From NCBI GenBank assembly GCA_902625885.1, contig CACODE010000008.1:1-64000 (forward strand): a stretch of DNA of 64,000 bases, in the 5' to 3' direction. The position numbers and the translations under genes are program-made. The first letter of the stretch is position 1. Every line of letters starts with the position of its first letter. Below are positions 24,479-32,736 of this stretch, in pieces. The stretch comes from an uncultured Candidatus Poseidoniales archaeon (GTDB taxonomy: Archaea > Thermoplasmatota > Poseidoniia > Poseidoniales > Poseidoniaceae). The notes under the pieces were generated by a model. The model saw only the letters and a program-made list of their open reading frames with translations, searched no databases and was not told the origin of the DNA.

Positions 24479-26524
24479 ATGTTTGACACGGTCGCCATGT
24501 CCCGCCTTACGGTCGCAGCACCTGTTGACCGCATGGCGGACGTGTTGCGCTCCTGCACGGAACTTGGCTGCGTTCACATTGAGTCCTACACCAATTTCGA
24601 GGACGGCGTGAACGTCGGCCATGCAAGCTCGTCAGAAGAAGCCAACCGCACCAGCGCCCTGCTCGCCAAAGTGAGGGCCGCTATATCGGCGTTCAAACCC
24701 GTCAACACCGAAGGGCCTGTACCTGTCCGCCGCGTTAAAGAACTCCTCGAAGGTTCGTTTGCTGACGAACTGCAAAAAGGCCTTGACCTGCTCGATACCC
24801 ACCGCGATGCAGAAGCCGAAATCGCCGCTTTAGACGAGCAGATTCACCTGCTTCGCAGACTCGCCCCTCTCAACATGGACTTGGAACTCCTCGCTGGCTC
24901 AGCCCGTGTCGAAGTCTACGTCGCCGAGACCAAAAAATCCAGCAAAGCAGCAAGCACGTTTGGTACGCTCATACAAAAGGTCGAACTCGCCACAGCACCG
25001 GGCATCGTCGCCGTAGCCTGCATGCCTTCCGAAGGCGCCGAAGTGCAGATGGCGCTTGGGGAACTTGGCGGTAAACCCATCCAGATTCCAAACATGGACG
25101 GCACCCCAGACGCGGCCCTGAAAAATCTCCTTGCCCAACGCAACGCCGCAGAAGGCACGATGTACTCGGCTTCCGAAGACGCAGAGCGGTGGGCGCGAAA
25201 CAACGGACGCAACATTCTCGCCATTCACGAGTACCTCTCCAAAGAAGACGAAATTCATACGGCACCGACCCAACTCGCTGTCTCCGGGCAAGCCTTCGCT
25301 CTTGATGCATGGGTGCCGACCTCAAAGGCCGACAAGGTCAAGACAGCGCTTCAAACAATGGCCTCCCACGTCGAAATTGAGGCGTTTGTTGACGACCACC
25401 ATCACCACGACGACGACCATGACGATCACCATCACGAGCCGGCTCCACCCGTCGCTTTGGAAAACGATGCGGTTTCAAGACCGTTTGAATTGCTCGTCGG
25501 GTTGGTCGGCCGCCCCGCATACGGCACGTTCGACCCGACGTTCTTCATGATGCTGACCTTCCCAATGATCTACGGTCTGATCCTCGGCGACTTTGGCTAC
25601 GGCTTCGTCATCTTCCTCATCGGGTTATGGATGGGGACGTTGCCCTTTGCCGCTGACCCTGTCGGAAAAAATGGTGTCACCATCCTCAAGTGGATGGGCG
25701 TGTGGTGCATGATATGGGGCTTCCTTTTCGCTGAAGGCTTTGGCTTTGTTTGGGACAATACAGGTCAAATGGGCGATGCATCCCCGCTCGCCGGCTTCTA
25801 CGCTTGGACATACGAGAACCTCACCTTCCCTGCCTTCGTCACCGACACCCTCGGCATGTCCTACACGCACATTCCTTTCCACCGAGCCACCAGTTCCATC
25901 ACGGAATACGTCCTTCTCTCGGTGTACCTTGGTGTGGCCCATCTAATGTTCGGCTTTATTTTGGGCTTCATCAACGTCGCTCGAGCGCACGGGGTTGTTG
26001 CAGCCTTCTTCGAGAAGGGCAGCTGGATCATCATCCTCACGGCTGGAACCTTGCACATCTACGGGTTCTTGACCACGGACCAAACCGTCCTCGACCTCAC
26101 TCCGTACGCCATCGCCCTTCTCGTCGGTGTCGTTTGCCTCGTTATTGGTTTGGCCATCTTTGAGAAATTTGGCTGGGCAGGAGGCGCCATCATGGGCCCC
26201 ATCGAAACGTTTGGTCTTCTGGCCAACACCCTCTCCTACCTCCGGGTCATGGGCGTGGGCGTGGCCGGCGTCAAAATCGCAGAAGTCTCCATCACGATGG
26301 GTTGGGACTTGATGTGGTCCGGTAGCGGCATCCTCTCCATAGTCCTCGGCCTCGTTCTTTTCGTGTTCATCCAGGCCTTCGCTTTGGCCTTGGGCCTCCT
26401 CTCACCCAGCATTCACGCTGCCCGTCTCCACTTCGTGGAATGGATGGGCAAGTTTTACGACGGCTCCGGTCGGGTTTTTACCCCGATTGGCGGTCGCACC
26501 CTCCACACGGAGGGGCAATCATAG
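24479..26524 (+). CDS. atpI: A-type ATP synthase subunit I (a)
   Basis: This 681-residue protein is the stator and ion-channel subunit. A cytoplasmic domain of about 325 residues is followed by a membrane half with seven to eight helices. GDFGYGFVIF and NTLSYLRVMGVGVAGVKIAE carry conserved residues of the channel region. A His/Asp-rich run (DDHHHHDDDHDDHHHEPAPP, about residues 305-324) sits at the junction between domains and is unusual. Ribosome binding site GAGGCGA is 4 bases upstream. It forms the torque-generating interface with the K ring. Confidence 0.95.
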   Translation: MFDTVAMSRLTVAAPVDRMADVLRSCTELGCVHIESYTNFEDGVNVGHASSSEEANRTSALLAKVRAAISAFKPVNTEGPVPVRRVKELLEGSFADELQKGLDLLDTHRDAEAEIAALDEQIHLLRRLAPLNMDLELLAGSARVEVYVAETKKSSKAASTFGTLIQKVELATAPGIVAVACMPSEGAEVQMALGELGGKPIQIPNMDGTPDAALKNLLAQRNAAEGTMYSASEDAERWARNNGRNILAIHEYLSKEDEIHTAPTQLAVSGQAFALDAWVPTSKADKVKTALQTMASHVEIEAFVDDHHHHDDDHDDHHHEPAPPVALENDAVSRPFELLVGLVGRPAYGTFDPTFFMMLTFPMIYGLILGDFGYGFVIFLIGLWMGTLPFAADPVGKNGVTILKWMGVWCMIWGFLFAEGFGFVWDNTGQMGDASPLAGFYAWTYENLTFPAFVTDTLGMSYTHIPFHRATSSITEYVLLSVYLGVAHLMFGFILGFINVARAHGVVAAFFEKGSWIIILTAGTLHIYGFLTTDQTVLDLTPYAIALLVGVVCLVIGLAIFEKFGWAGGAIMGPIETFGLLANTLSYLRVMGVGVAGVKIAEVSITMGWDLMWSGSGILSIVLGLVLFVFIQAFALALGLLSPSIHAARLHFVEWMGKFYDGSGRVFTPIGGRTLHTEGQS

Positions 26525-26552
26525 TCCCATGGACAACAAAGGAGGTAGAAAT

Positions 26553-26867
26553 ATGAACAAGAATACCCTGAAAACGAGCCTACGCACGCTGATTGTACTG
26601 TTGACCGTCGCCTTGGTCGCCCAAGGCGTCGCAGCAGCAGAAGAAACCACAGAATCGGGTGCAACTGACGGAATGACTGGCGACGTTGGTGTCGGTCTTG
26701 CCCTTGGCCTTGCAGCCATCGGTGCAGGATTCTCCCAAGCCGCCATCGGTAGCGCTGCCATCGGCATGATCGCCGAGGACGGCAGCAAATTCGGTTACGG
26801 CCTCATCTTCACGGCTCTCCCTGAATCCATCGTGATTCTGGGTGCGCTTCCGCTCTTCCTTCAGTGA
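26553..26867 (+). CDS. atpK: A-type ATP synthase subunit K (c, proteolipid)
   Basis: ATG 26553 follows a strong GGAGGT (26541-26546) and gives 104 residues. Residues 1-31 look like a cleavable signal peptide (ending AQGVAAAEE). The rest is a two-helix hairpin: GVGLALGLAAIGAGFSQAAIGSAAIG, the AEDGSKFGYG loop, then FTALPESIVILGALPLF. The ion-binding carboxylate is the Glu of ALPES. A Gln in helix 1 and the Ser after the Glu resemble sodium-binding rings, but that is only suggestive. Subunit I precedes it and subunit E follows. Confidence 0.94.
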   Translation: MNKNTLKTSLRTLIVLLTVALVAQGVAAAEETTESGATDGMTGDVGVGLALGLAAIGAGFSQAAIGSAAIGMIAEDGSKFGYGLIFTALPESIVILGALPLFLQ

Positions 26868-26924
26868 AGCCGGTGCAAGATGTGTGGGTTCTGCCCACGT
26901 TGACATGAATAAGGAGACGATACA

Positions 26925-27488
26925 ATGACGTTAGAAACATTAGCCAAAGACATCGCTGCCGCTGCAGAAACCGACGCAAAAGCCCTCGTGGCTGAAGCCA
27001 AAGCCGAAGCTGAACAACTGCTTGCAGAAGCTGAAGCCAAAGCAACAGTCTTGCGGGAAGAAGCGAAACAACGTGCCGATAAAGAGGCCACGCAAATCGC
27101 CAGAGAAACGGTAGCGAGCGCTCGACAGTCCAACCAAAAGGACATCCTCATCGCTCGAAGGAAGGTGCTCGATGCCACGTATGAAGCGGCAAAAGAGCAC
27201 ATCGCCGACCCCGGGATGAAAGGGCGAGCGGCGCTTCTCAAAACGCTCTTGTCGAAATCGAAAAAACTGGCCAAAGGAAAGTACGTGATCCTTCCTGTGG
27301 AAGTTGACCGTGCCGCCATCTCGAAACAAGCCGGCGACCGAAAAGTCGGCGAAAGCGTTGACGGCCTCGGCGGTTTTGTTCTTGAAGCCGAGGACGGTTC
27401 CATTTCGTTTGACATGCGATTTGACAACATGCTTGAACGCGCATGGTCCAGTAAACTCTCCGCTGTGAACGATACCCTGTTTGGATGA
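26925..27488 (+). CDS. atpE: A-type ATP synthase subunit E
   Basis: This 187-residue peripheral stalk subunit has a long N-terminal coiled coil (about residues 1-75) and a globular C-terminal domain containing KYVILPVEVDR and VDGLGGFVLEAEDGSISFDMRFDNMLE, which is the family signature. AAGGAGACG precedes the ATG. It should pair with subunit H and bind the A/B head. Confidence 0.95.
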   Translation: MTLETLAKDIAAAAETDAKALVAEAKAEAEQLLAEAEAKATVLREEAKQRADKEATQIARETVASARQSNQKDILIARRKVLDATYEAAKEHIADPGMKGRAALLKTLLSKSKKLAKGKYVILPVEVDRAAISKQAGDRKVGESVDGLGGFVLEAEDGSISFDMRFDNMLERAWSSKLSAVNDTLFG

Positions 27489-27501
27489 AGAAGGTGATTG
27501 C

Positions 27502-28542
27502 ATGATGCTCGGAAACACCCCTTACGTCGTCTCCCGCGCCAAAACGCGACGGCAGAAGTTGGCAGACCGAGCACGCCTGCGTCAACTCATCAACCAATCC
27601 GTTGAACAGTTGACCGTCGCCGTTGGCGACTTGGGATACCGTGCCGAAATTGACCTCTACGCCGGGAAACTCACCGGTGGCGACTTGGTTGAAGCGGCGC
27701 TTACTCACAACCTTGAGTCCGAGTTGACCCAGATGGTCAACATGTCGAACAAGTCCATTCGACCCCTGATCGAGATTTACACATCCAGGTTCGAATACCA
27801 AAACGCAAAAGCCGTGTTCCGTGCCATTCACAACGAAGTCTCCGTTGATGAAGTGGGCAACAGCATTTTGCCTGAAATCAACGACGTGAACACACCGTGG
27901 TTGAAAGTTGTGGAGAGTTGCGACGACATGCGGTCGGCTGCCGTTCTGATGCGGAGGAAGGCGTTTGGTCCTGCCCTAGCAAAGGTGCCAGAAGACGGGA
28001 CCCTTGCAGAGTATGAAGACGCCTTGGACCGTCATTACTACGCTGCTTCCCTCAAAGCCTTGGGCCAATCGAAAGGCGCACCTGTGCGTTTCCTTTCCCA
28101 ATTGTTCGCTGCAGAAATCGATCATAAAAACATCGTCAACATCCTCGAAGCGAGTGCTGTCGGCATCGATAACGAACGCCTTGTATCGCTCCTCATACCC
28201 GGAGGTCGATTGGTGCCAAAGCGAGCGTTCTCCGCGATCGCGACTGGAGGAAAAGACGCAATGCTTGACATGCTCAGAAGCGCTAACAAATTTGATTATG
28301 CAGCCTTTGAGGGTGTTCTGGAAGAAGCTGAAACCACCAGAAGCCTTGATCCAGTCGTTACTTGGATGAAGGCTAGGGAGCACGACATGATGAAGCGGAT
28401 GAGCTACCTCCATCCGGTCTCAGCGCTCCCGATTATCTTCTACATTACGATGAAAGTTCAGGAAGTGTCTGACCTGCGTTTGATTGTGCGCGGGCGACTT
28501 GCTGGGCTGTCTGCAGCCGTGCTTGAGGCGCACTTGCTTTGA
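27502..28542 (+). CDS. atpC: A-type ATP synthase subunit C (d)
   Basis: This 346-residue central-stalk socket subunit links the rotor ring to subunits D and F. Sequence features include YVVSRAKTRRQKLADRARLRQLI at the N-terminus, LTGGDLVEAALTHNLESELTQM, HPVSALPIIFYITMKVQEVSDLRLIVRGRLAGL at the end. ATG 27502 and 27505 are both possible; GGTGA lies 4 or 7 bases away. It starts 13 bases after atpE. Confidence 0.93.
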   Translation: MMLGNTPYVVSRAKTRRQKLADRARLRQLINQSVEQLTVAVGDLGYRAEIDLYAGKLTGGDLVEAALTHNLESELTQMVNMSNKSIRPLIEIYTSRFEYQNAKAVFRAIHNEVSVDEVGNSILPEINDVNTPWLKVVESCDDMRSAAVLMRRKAFGPALAKVPEDGTLAEYEDALDRHYYAASLKALGQSKGAPVRFLSQLFAAEIDHKNIVNILEASAVGIDNERLVSLLIPGGRLVPKRAFSAIATGGKDAMLDMLRSANKFDYAAFEGVLEEAETTRSLDPVVTWMKAREHDMMKRMSYLHPVSALPIIFYITMKVQEVSDLRLIVRGRLAGLSAAVLEAHLL

Positions 28543-28551
28543 GGTGATATC

Positions 28552-28851
28552 ATGGAGATTGCAGTCGTCGGTTCCCCCGCCTTCACGTTGGGTTTCCAAC
28601 TTGCAGGGCTGTCAAGTCTCTACAATCCAGATGGCGAAGAAGCGTTGCACTCAACCCTTCGCACCCTACTCAACAACAAATCCGTTGGTATCATGGTGGT
28701 CGACTCCGCCATGATGGCTACGCTACCCGAACGATTGCGCGACCAATTGTCGGGGTCCGTCTCCCCCACCGTTCTAGGTATCGGTACGGAGGAAGACACC
28801 ACCTTGCGGGACACCATCCGCAAGGCCATAGGAGTCGATCTTTGGAAGTGA
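28552..28851 (+). CDS. atpF: A-type ATP synthase subunit F
   Basis: This 99-residue Rossmann-like central stalk subunit shows EIAVVGSPAFTLGFQLAGL at the N-terminus and VGIMVVDSAMMATLPERLR, both typical. It is preceded by GAGGTGAT and lies 9 bases after subunit C. It binds subunit D and modulates rotation. Confidence 0.94.
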   Translation: MEIAVVGSPAFTLGFQLAGLSSLYNPDGEEALHSTLRTLLNNKSVGIMVVDSAMMATLPERLRDQLSGSVSPTVLGIGTEEDTTLRDTIRKAIGVDLWK

Positions 28852-28881
28852 TGTTCCAACCAACACAAGGAGGAAGAAAAT

Positions 28882-30621
28882 ATGAGCAATGAAGGAGTAA
28901 TTTACCGAATTTCAGGTCCCGTCGTGACGGCGATTGGCATGAACGCAGCGATGTACGACGTCGTTCGTGTTGGGCACGAAGGATTGATGGGCGAAGTGAT
29001 TGAACTGCACGGCGAAAAAGCCGTTATCCAAGTCTACGAAGACACCTCGGGTATTCGCCCGGGCGAACCGGTTCTCAACACCGAGGAAACCTTGTCCGTT
29101 TCCTTGGGTCCTGGCCTCCTGACCCAAATCTACGACGGTATTCAGCGCCCGCTCGCCTCACTCGAGGAAGTGATGGGTGTGTTCATCACCCGTGGTGTTG
29201 ACGCTGACGCTTTTGACATGGAAAAGACGTGGACGTTTGAACCACAGGTTGCCAAAGGCGACGAGTTGGTGAGCGGTCAAGTCTTTGGACACGTGCAGGA
29301 AACCGAGACCATCATTCACAAAATCATGGTCCCGCCCGGCAAAGGCGGGAAAGTGAAGTCCATTGAGTCTGGCGATTTCAACAACACGCAAACGGTTTGT
29401 GTCCTTGAAGACGGTACGGAACTTCAGATGATGCAGAAGTGGCCCGTACGGTCGCCAAGACCGTTCACTCAGAAGTACGCACCCGACACACCCTTGGTCA
29501 CCGGCATGCGGATTCTTGACTTCCTTTTCCCACTCGCCAAAGGCGGCGCGGCCGGTATTCCCGGCCCGTTCGGCTCCGGAAAGACCGTCACCCAACAATC
29601 GCTTGCGAAGTACTCCGACGCTCAGCTCGTGGTCTACATCGGCTGTGGGGAGCGGGGCAACGAGATGACGGAAGTGCTGGACGAATTCCCTCACCTCATC
29701 GACCCGAACACGGGCAAGCCCTTGATGAACCGGACCGTCATGATCGCCAACACGTCAAACATGCCCGTCGCCGCAAGAGAAGCATCGGTGTACACCGGCA
29801 TCACCATCGCAGAATATTTCCGAGACATGGGCTACGACGTGGCTTTGATGGCCGATTCCACCTCGCGATGGGCTGAAGCCATGCGTGAGATTTCGTCCCG
29901 TTTGGAAGAAATGCCCGGTGAGGAAGGCTACCCCGCCTACCTGTCCTCCCGTATTGCAGAGTTCTACGAGCGTGCCGGCCGTGTGGAAACGCTCAACGGC
30001 GACGACGGGTCAGTGACCGTCATCGGGGCCGTGTCGCCTCCGGGCGGTGATATCTCCGAACCCGTGTCCCAAGGTACCCTTCGTATCGTGAAGGTGTTTT
30101 GGGGTCTTGATGCAGGATTGGCTCGTCAGCGCCACTTCCCCGCCATCAACTGGCTCAACTCGTATTCGCTTTATCCACAAAGCCTTGACCAGTGGTTCCG
30201 CGACAACATCGCTCAAGATTTCCCAGAAATTCGCACCCAGATCAGCGGTCTGCTCCAAATCGAGGCCGAGTTGCAAGAAATCGTCCAGTTGGTGGGTTCA
30301 GACGCATTGCCTGTCGACCAGCAATTGACACTGGAGGTTGCTCGAATGATTCGTGAGTTCTTCCTGCAACAAAACGGCTTTGACCCGGTTGATGCTTACT
30401 GCGACATCAAGTTGCAATACGAAATGGCAAAAGCCATTCTCTCGTTCCAAGAAGCTGCCAAAACGGCCATGGCTGACGGTGCGCTGCTCAACGATGTCGT
30501 CAACGTGCCGGCCCGCTCCAACCTGATGCGTGGCCGCTTTGAGGAAGGCTACATCGAACGAATTGAAGCGATGGTCAAGGAGATGAACGAACAAATCGCC
30601 GACGCCGTGGAGGCCAACTGA
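28882..30621 (+). CDS. atpA: A-type ATP synthase catalytic subunit A
   Basis: This 579-residue catalytic subunit has the N-terminal barrel [16 protein letters not shown], the A-subunit insertion, Walker [10 protein letters not shown] (about residue 231), [12 protein letters not shown] with the catalytic Glu, [16 protein letters not shown], and [20 protein letters not shown]. Length is normal, so no intein is present. It is preceded by AAGGAGGAAG. It forms the head hexamer with subunit B. Confidence 0.97.
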   Translation: MSNEGVIYRISGPVVTAIGMNAAMYDVVRVGHEGLMGEVIELHGEKAVIQVYEDTSGIRPGEPVLNTEETLSVSLGPGLLTQIYDGIQRPLASLEEVMGVFITRGVDADAFDMEKTWTFEPQVAKGDELVSGQVFGHVQETETIIHKIMVPPGKGGKVKSIESGDFNNTQTVCVLEDGTELQMMQKWPVRSPRPFTQKYAPDTPLVTGMRILDFLFPLAKGGAAGIPGPFGSGKTVTQQSLAKYSDAQLVVYIGCGERGNEMTEVLDEFPHLIDPNTGKPLMNRTVMIANTSNMPVAAREASVYTGITIAEYFRDMGYDVALMADSTSRWAEAMREISSRLEEMPGEEGYPAYLSSRIAEFYERAGRVETLNGDDGSVTVIGAVSPPGGDISEPVSQGTLRIVKVFWGLDAGLARQRHFPAINWLNSYSLYPQSLDQWFRDNIAQDFPEIRTQISGLLQIEAELQEIVQLVGSDALPVDQQLTLEVARMIREFFLQQNGFDPVDAYCDIKLQYEMAKAILSFQEAAKTAMADGALLNDVVNVPARSNLMRGRFEEGYIERIEAMVKEMNEQIADAVEAN

Positions 30622-30634
30622 GGAGGGGAAGAAG

Positions 30635-32014
30635 ATGACAGGAAAAGAATACAGAACCATTACCGACGTGAAAGGCCCGCTGGTCTTTTTGAACAAGACC
30701 GAACCCGTAGCGTTTGGTGAAATCGTAACCCTCCGTCTCTCCAACGGTGAAATCAAGAATGGACAAGTGCTTGACACCTCTGACGATCTCGTGATTGTTC
30801 AGGTGTTTGAAGGCACGGCCAAAATCAACCGAGACACGGGTGTCACCTTCATGGGTGACGTGTTCAAGCTCCCTGTGAGCACCGACCTGGTCGGTCGCAT
30901 TCTCGATGGTGCAGGTCGTCCCCGTGATGGCGGACCGGAAATCGTTGCTGACGAAAAGGCCGACATCATCGGTGCGGCCATCAACCCGTACAGCCGACAA
31001 TCGCCTCACGATTTCATCCAAACGGGTATTTCCGCTATCGACTGCTGCACGACGCTGGTACGTGGGCAAAAACTGCCCATTTTCTCTGCATCGGGTTTGC
31101 CCCATAACGACATCGCTCTGCAAATCGCTCGACAGGCCAAACTCAAGGATTCCGATGAAGAGTTCATTGTGGTGTTCTGCGCCATGGGTATCACGGCTGA
31201 AGAATACAACTTCTTCCGTTCCGATTTGGAGCGCACGGGTGCTTTGGAAAACGCTGTGCTGTTCGTCAACCTCGCCGACGACCCGGCGGTCGAGCGAATC
31301 ATCACTCCACGTCTCGCTTTGACGGCCGCAGAGTACCTGGCGTTCGAGAAAGACTACCACGTGCTGGTCATCTACACGGACATGACGAACTATTGCGATG
31401 CGCTGCGACAAATCGGCGCAGCTCGTGAAGAAGTTCCAGGACGACGTGGCTACCCGGGGTACATGTACACCGACCTGGCCATGCTCTACGAACGTGCAGG
31501 TATCGTGAAGGGCAAGAAAGGCTCCATCACGCAATTCCCGATCCTTACCATGCCCGGGGACGACATCACACACCCGATTCCCGATTTGTCCGGATACATC
31601 ACCGAAGGCCAGATTGTTATCAGTCGTGAATTGCACCAGCAGGGCATTTACCCGCCGATCAACGTGCTGCCTTCCCTCTCTCGTCTGATGGGGTCCTGCA
31701 TTGGTGAGAAAACCACCCGAGACGACCACAAGAAAGTCAGCGACCAGATGTACGCTGCCTATGCACAAGGTCGTGAGCTCCGTGGGCTGGTCGCCATCGT
31801 CGGTGAAGACGCATTGAACGAGCGTGATAAGCAACTTCTGGACTTTTCCGGCGTGTTTGAGGACCAATTCCTGCGACAATCTCGCGACGAGGACAGAACC
31901 ATCGATGAAACCTTGGACTTGTGCTGGCAATTGATGGCCAACATCGATACGAAGTACCTTGTTCGTCTTGATGAAGAACTCATCAAGAAGTATCATCCGG
32001 AAAACAGAGCGTGA
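30635..32014 (+). CDS. atpB: A-type ATP synthase regulatory subunit B
   Basis: This 459-residue non-catalytic head subunit has no P-loop, as expected: the site reads [19 protein letters not shown]. Other markers are [54 protein letters not shown] and [29 protein letters not shown] precedes the start, 13 bases after subunit A. The protein is standard in length and sequence. Confidence 0.97.
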   Translation: MTGKEYRTITDVKGPLVFLNKTEPVAFGEIVTLRLSNGEIKNGQVLDTSDDLVIVQVFEGTAKINRDTGVTFMGDVFKLPVSTDLVGRILDGAGRPRDGGPEIVADEKADIIGAAINPYSRQSPHDFIQTGISAIDCCTTLVRGQKLPIFSASGLPHNDIALQIARQAKLKDSDEEFIVVFCAMGITAEEYNFFRSDLERTGALENAVLFVNLADDPAVERIITPRLALTAAEYLAFEKDYHVLVIYTDMTNYCDALRQIGAAREEVPGRRGYPGYMYTDLAMLYERAGIVKGKKGSITQFPILTMPGDDITHPIPDLSGYITEGQIVISRELHQQGIYPPINVLPSLSRLMGSCIGEKTTRDDHKKVSDQMYAAYAQGRELRGLVAIVGEDALNERDKQLLDFSGVFEDQFLRQSRDEDRTIDETLDLCWQLMANIDTKYLVRLDEELIKKYHPENRA

Positions 32015-32051
32015 ATTGTTCCCAAGACACAAAGCGAGGAGGTGAGAACGT

Positions 32052-32669
32052 ATGGCACTTGACATCAAGCCAACACGAAGCGAACTCATCAAGCTGAAAG
32101 GCCGCATCAAGCAAACAAAAAACGGCTACAAACTTCTCAAGATGAAGCGAGACGGGTTGTTTCACGAATTCCGCACGCTTCTCTCCGAGATGATCAAAGC
32201 CAAGCGAGATCTGACCGACGCTTACCGTCTGGCAAAAACGCGAATCGACCTCGCCAACGCCATTGAGGGAGGCCTCGCCGTTCGAGCGGCGGCCATCGCC
32301 AACTCGGCGCACCCGGAGGTCGAGGTCGAGCGGAGGAACATCATGGGTGTCGTGGTTCCAAGCGTAAGCGGTACCAACCTCAAGTCCACCTTTGCCGAGA
32401 GGGGTATCGGTTTTATCGGCTCTTCGCCCTACATCGATGAAGCCAGCGATTCCTTCAGCGAACTCATTGAAAAAATCGTCAAGGCCTCTGAAATGGAAGC
32501 CACACTGAAGCGCTTGCTGGCCGAAATCGAAGCGACGAAACGACGTGTCAACGCTCTCGAGTTCAAAGTCATCCCCGAATTGGAAGAAGCGAAAGTCTTC
32601 ATTCAACTCCGATTGGAGGAAATGGAGCGCGAAGAAACGTTCCGTTTGAAGCGATTCAAGAACAAATGA
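32052..32669 (+). CDS. atpD: A-type ATP synthase subunit D
   Basis: This 205-residue coiled-coil rotor shaft has the family N-terminus LDIKPTRSELIKLKGRIKQTKNGYKLLKMKRDGL and the C-terminal KRRVNALEFKVIPELEEAKVFIQLRLEEMEREE. GAGGTGAG precedes the start. It ends the operon. A large membrane protein gene follows after 67 bases. Confidence 0.96.
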   Translation: MALDIKPTRSELIKLKGRIKQTKNGYKLLKMKRDGLFHEFRTLLSEMIKAKRDLTDAYRLAKTRIDLANAIEGGLAVRAAAIANSAHPEVEVERRNIMGVVVPSVSGTNLKSTFAERGIGFIGSSPYIDEASDSFSELIEKIVKASEMEATLKRLLAEIEATKRRVNALEFKVIPELEEAKVFIQLRLEEMEREETFRLKRFKNK

Positions 32670-32736
32670 GGGCTGAACCTCTTCAACGAGGGATTCATGG
32701 AGGATGGGCCTCACGCCAAACCAAAGGGGGGAGCCC

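Noticed and set aside
30575-32110. A 511-codon open frame on the minus strand
   Set aside because: It is fully antisense to atpB, which is unmistakable. Long antisense frames arise from codon bias in this conserved gene.
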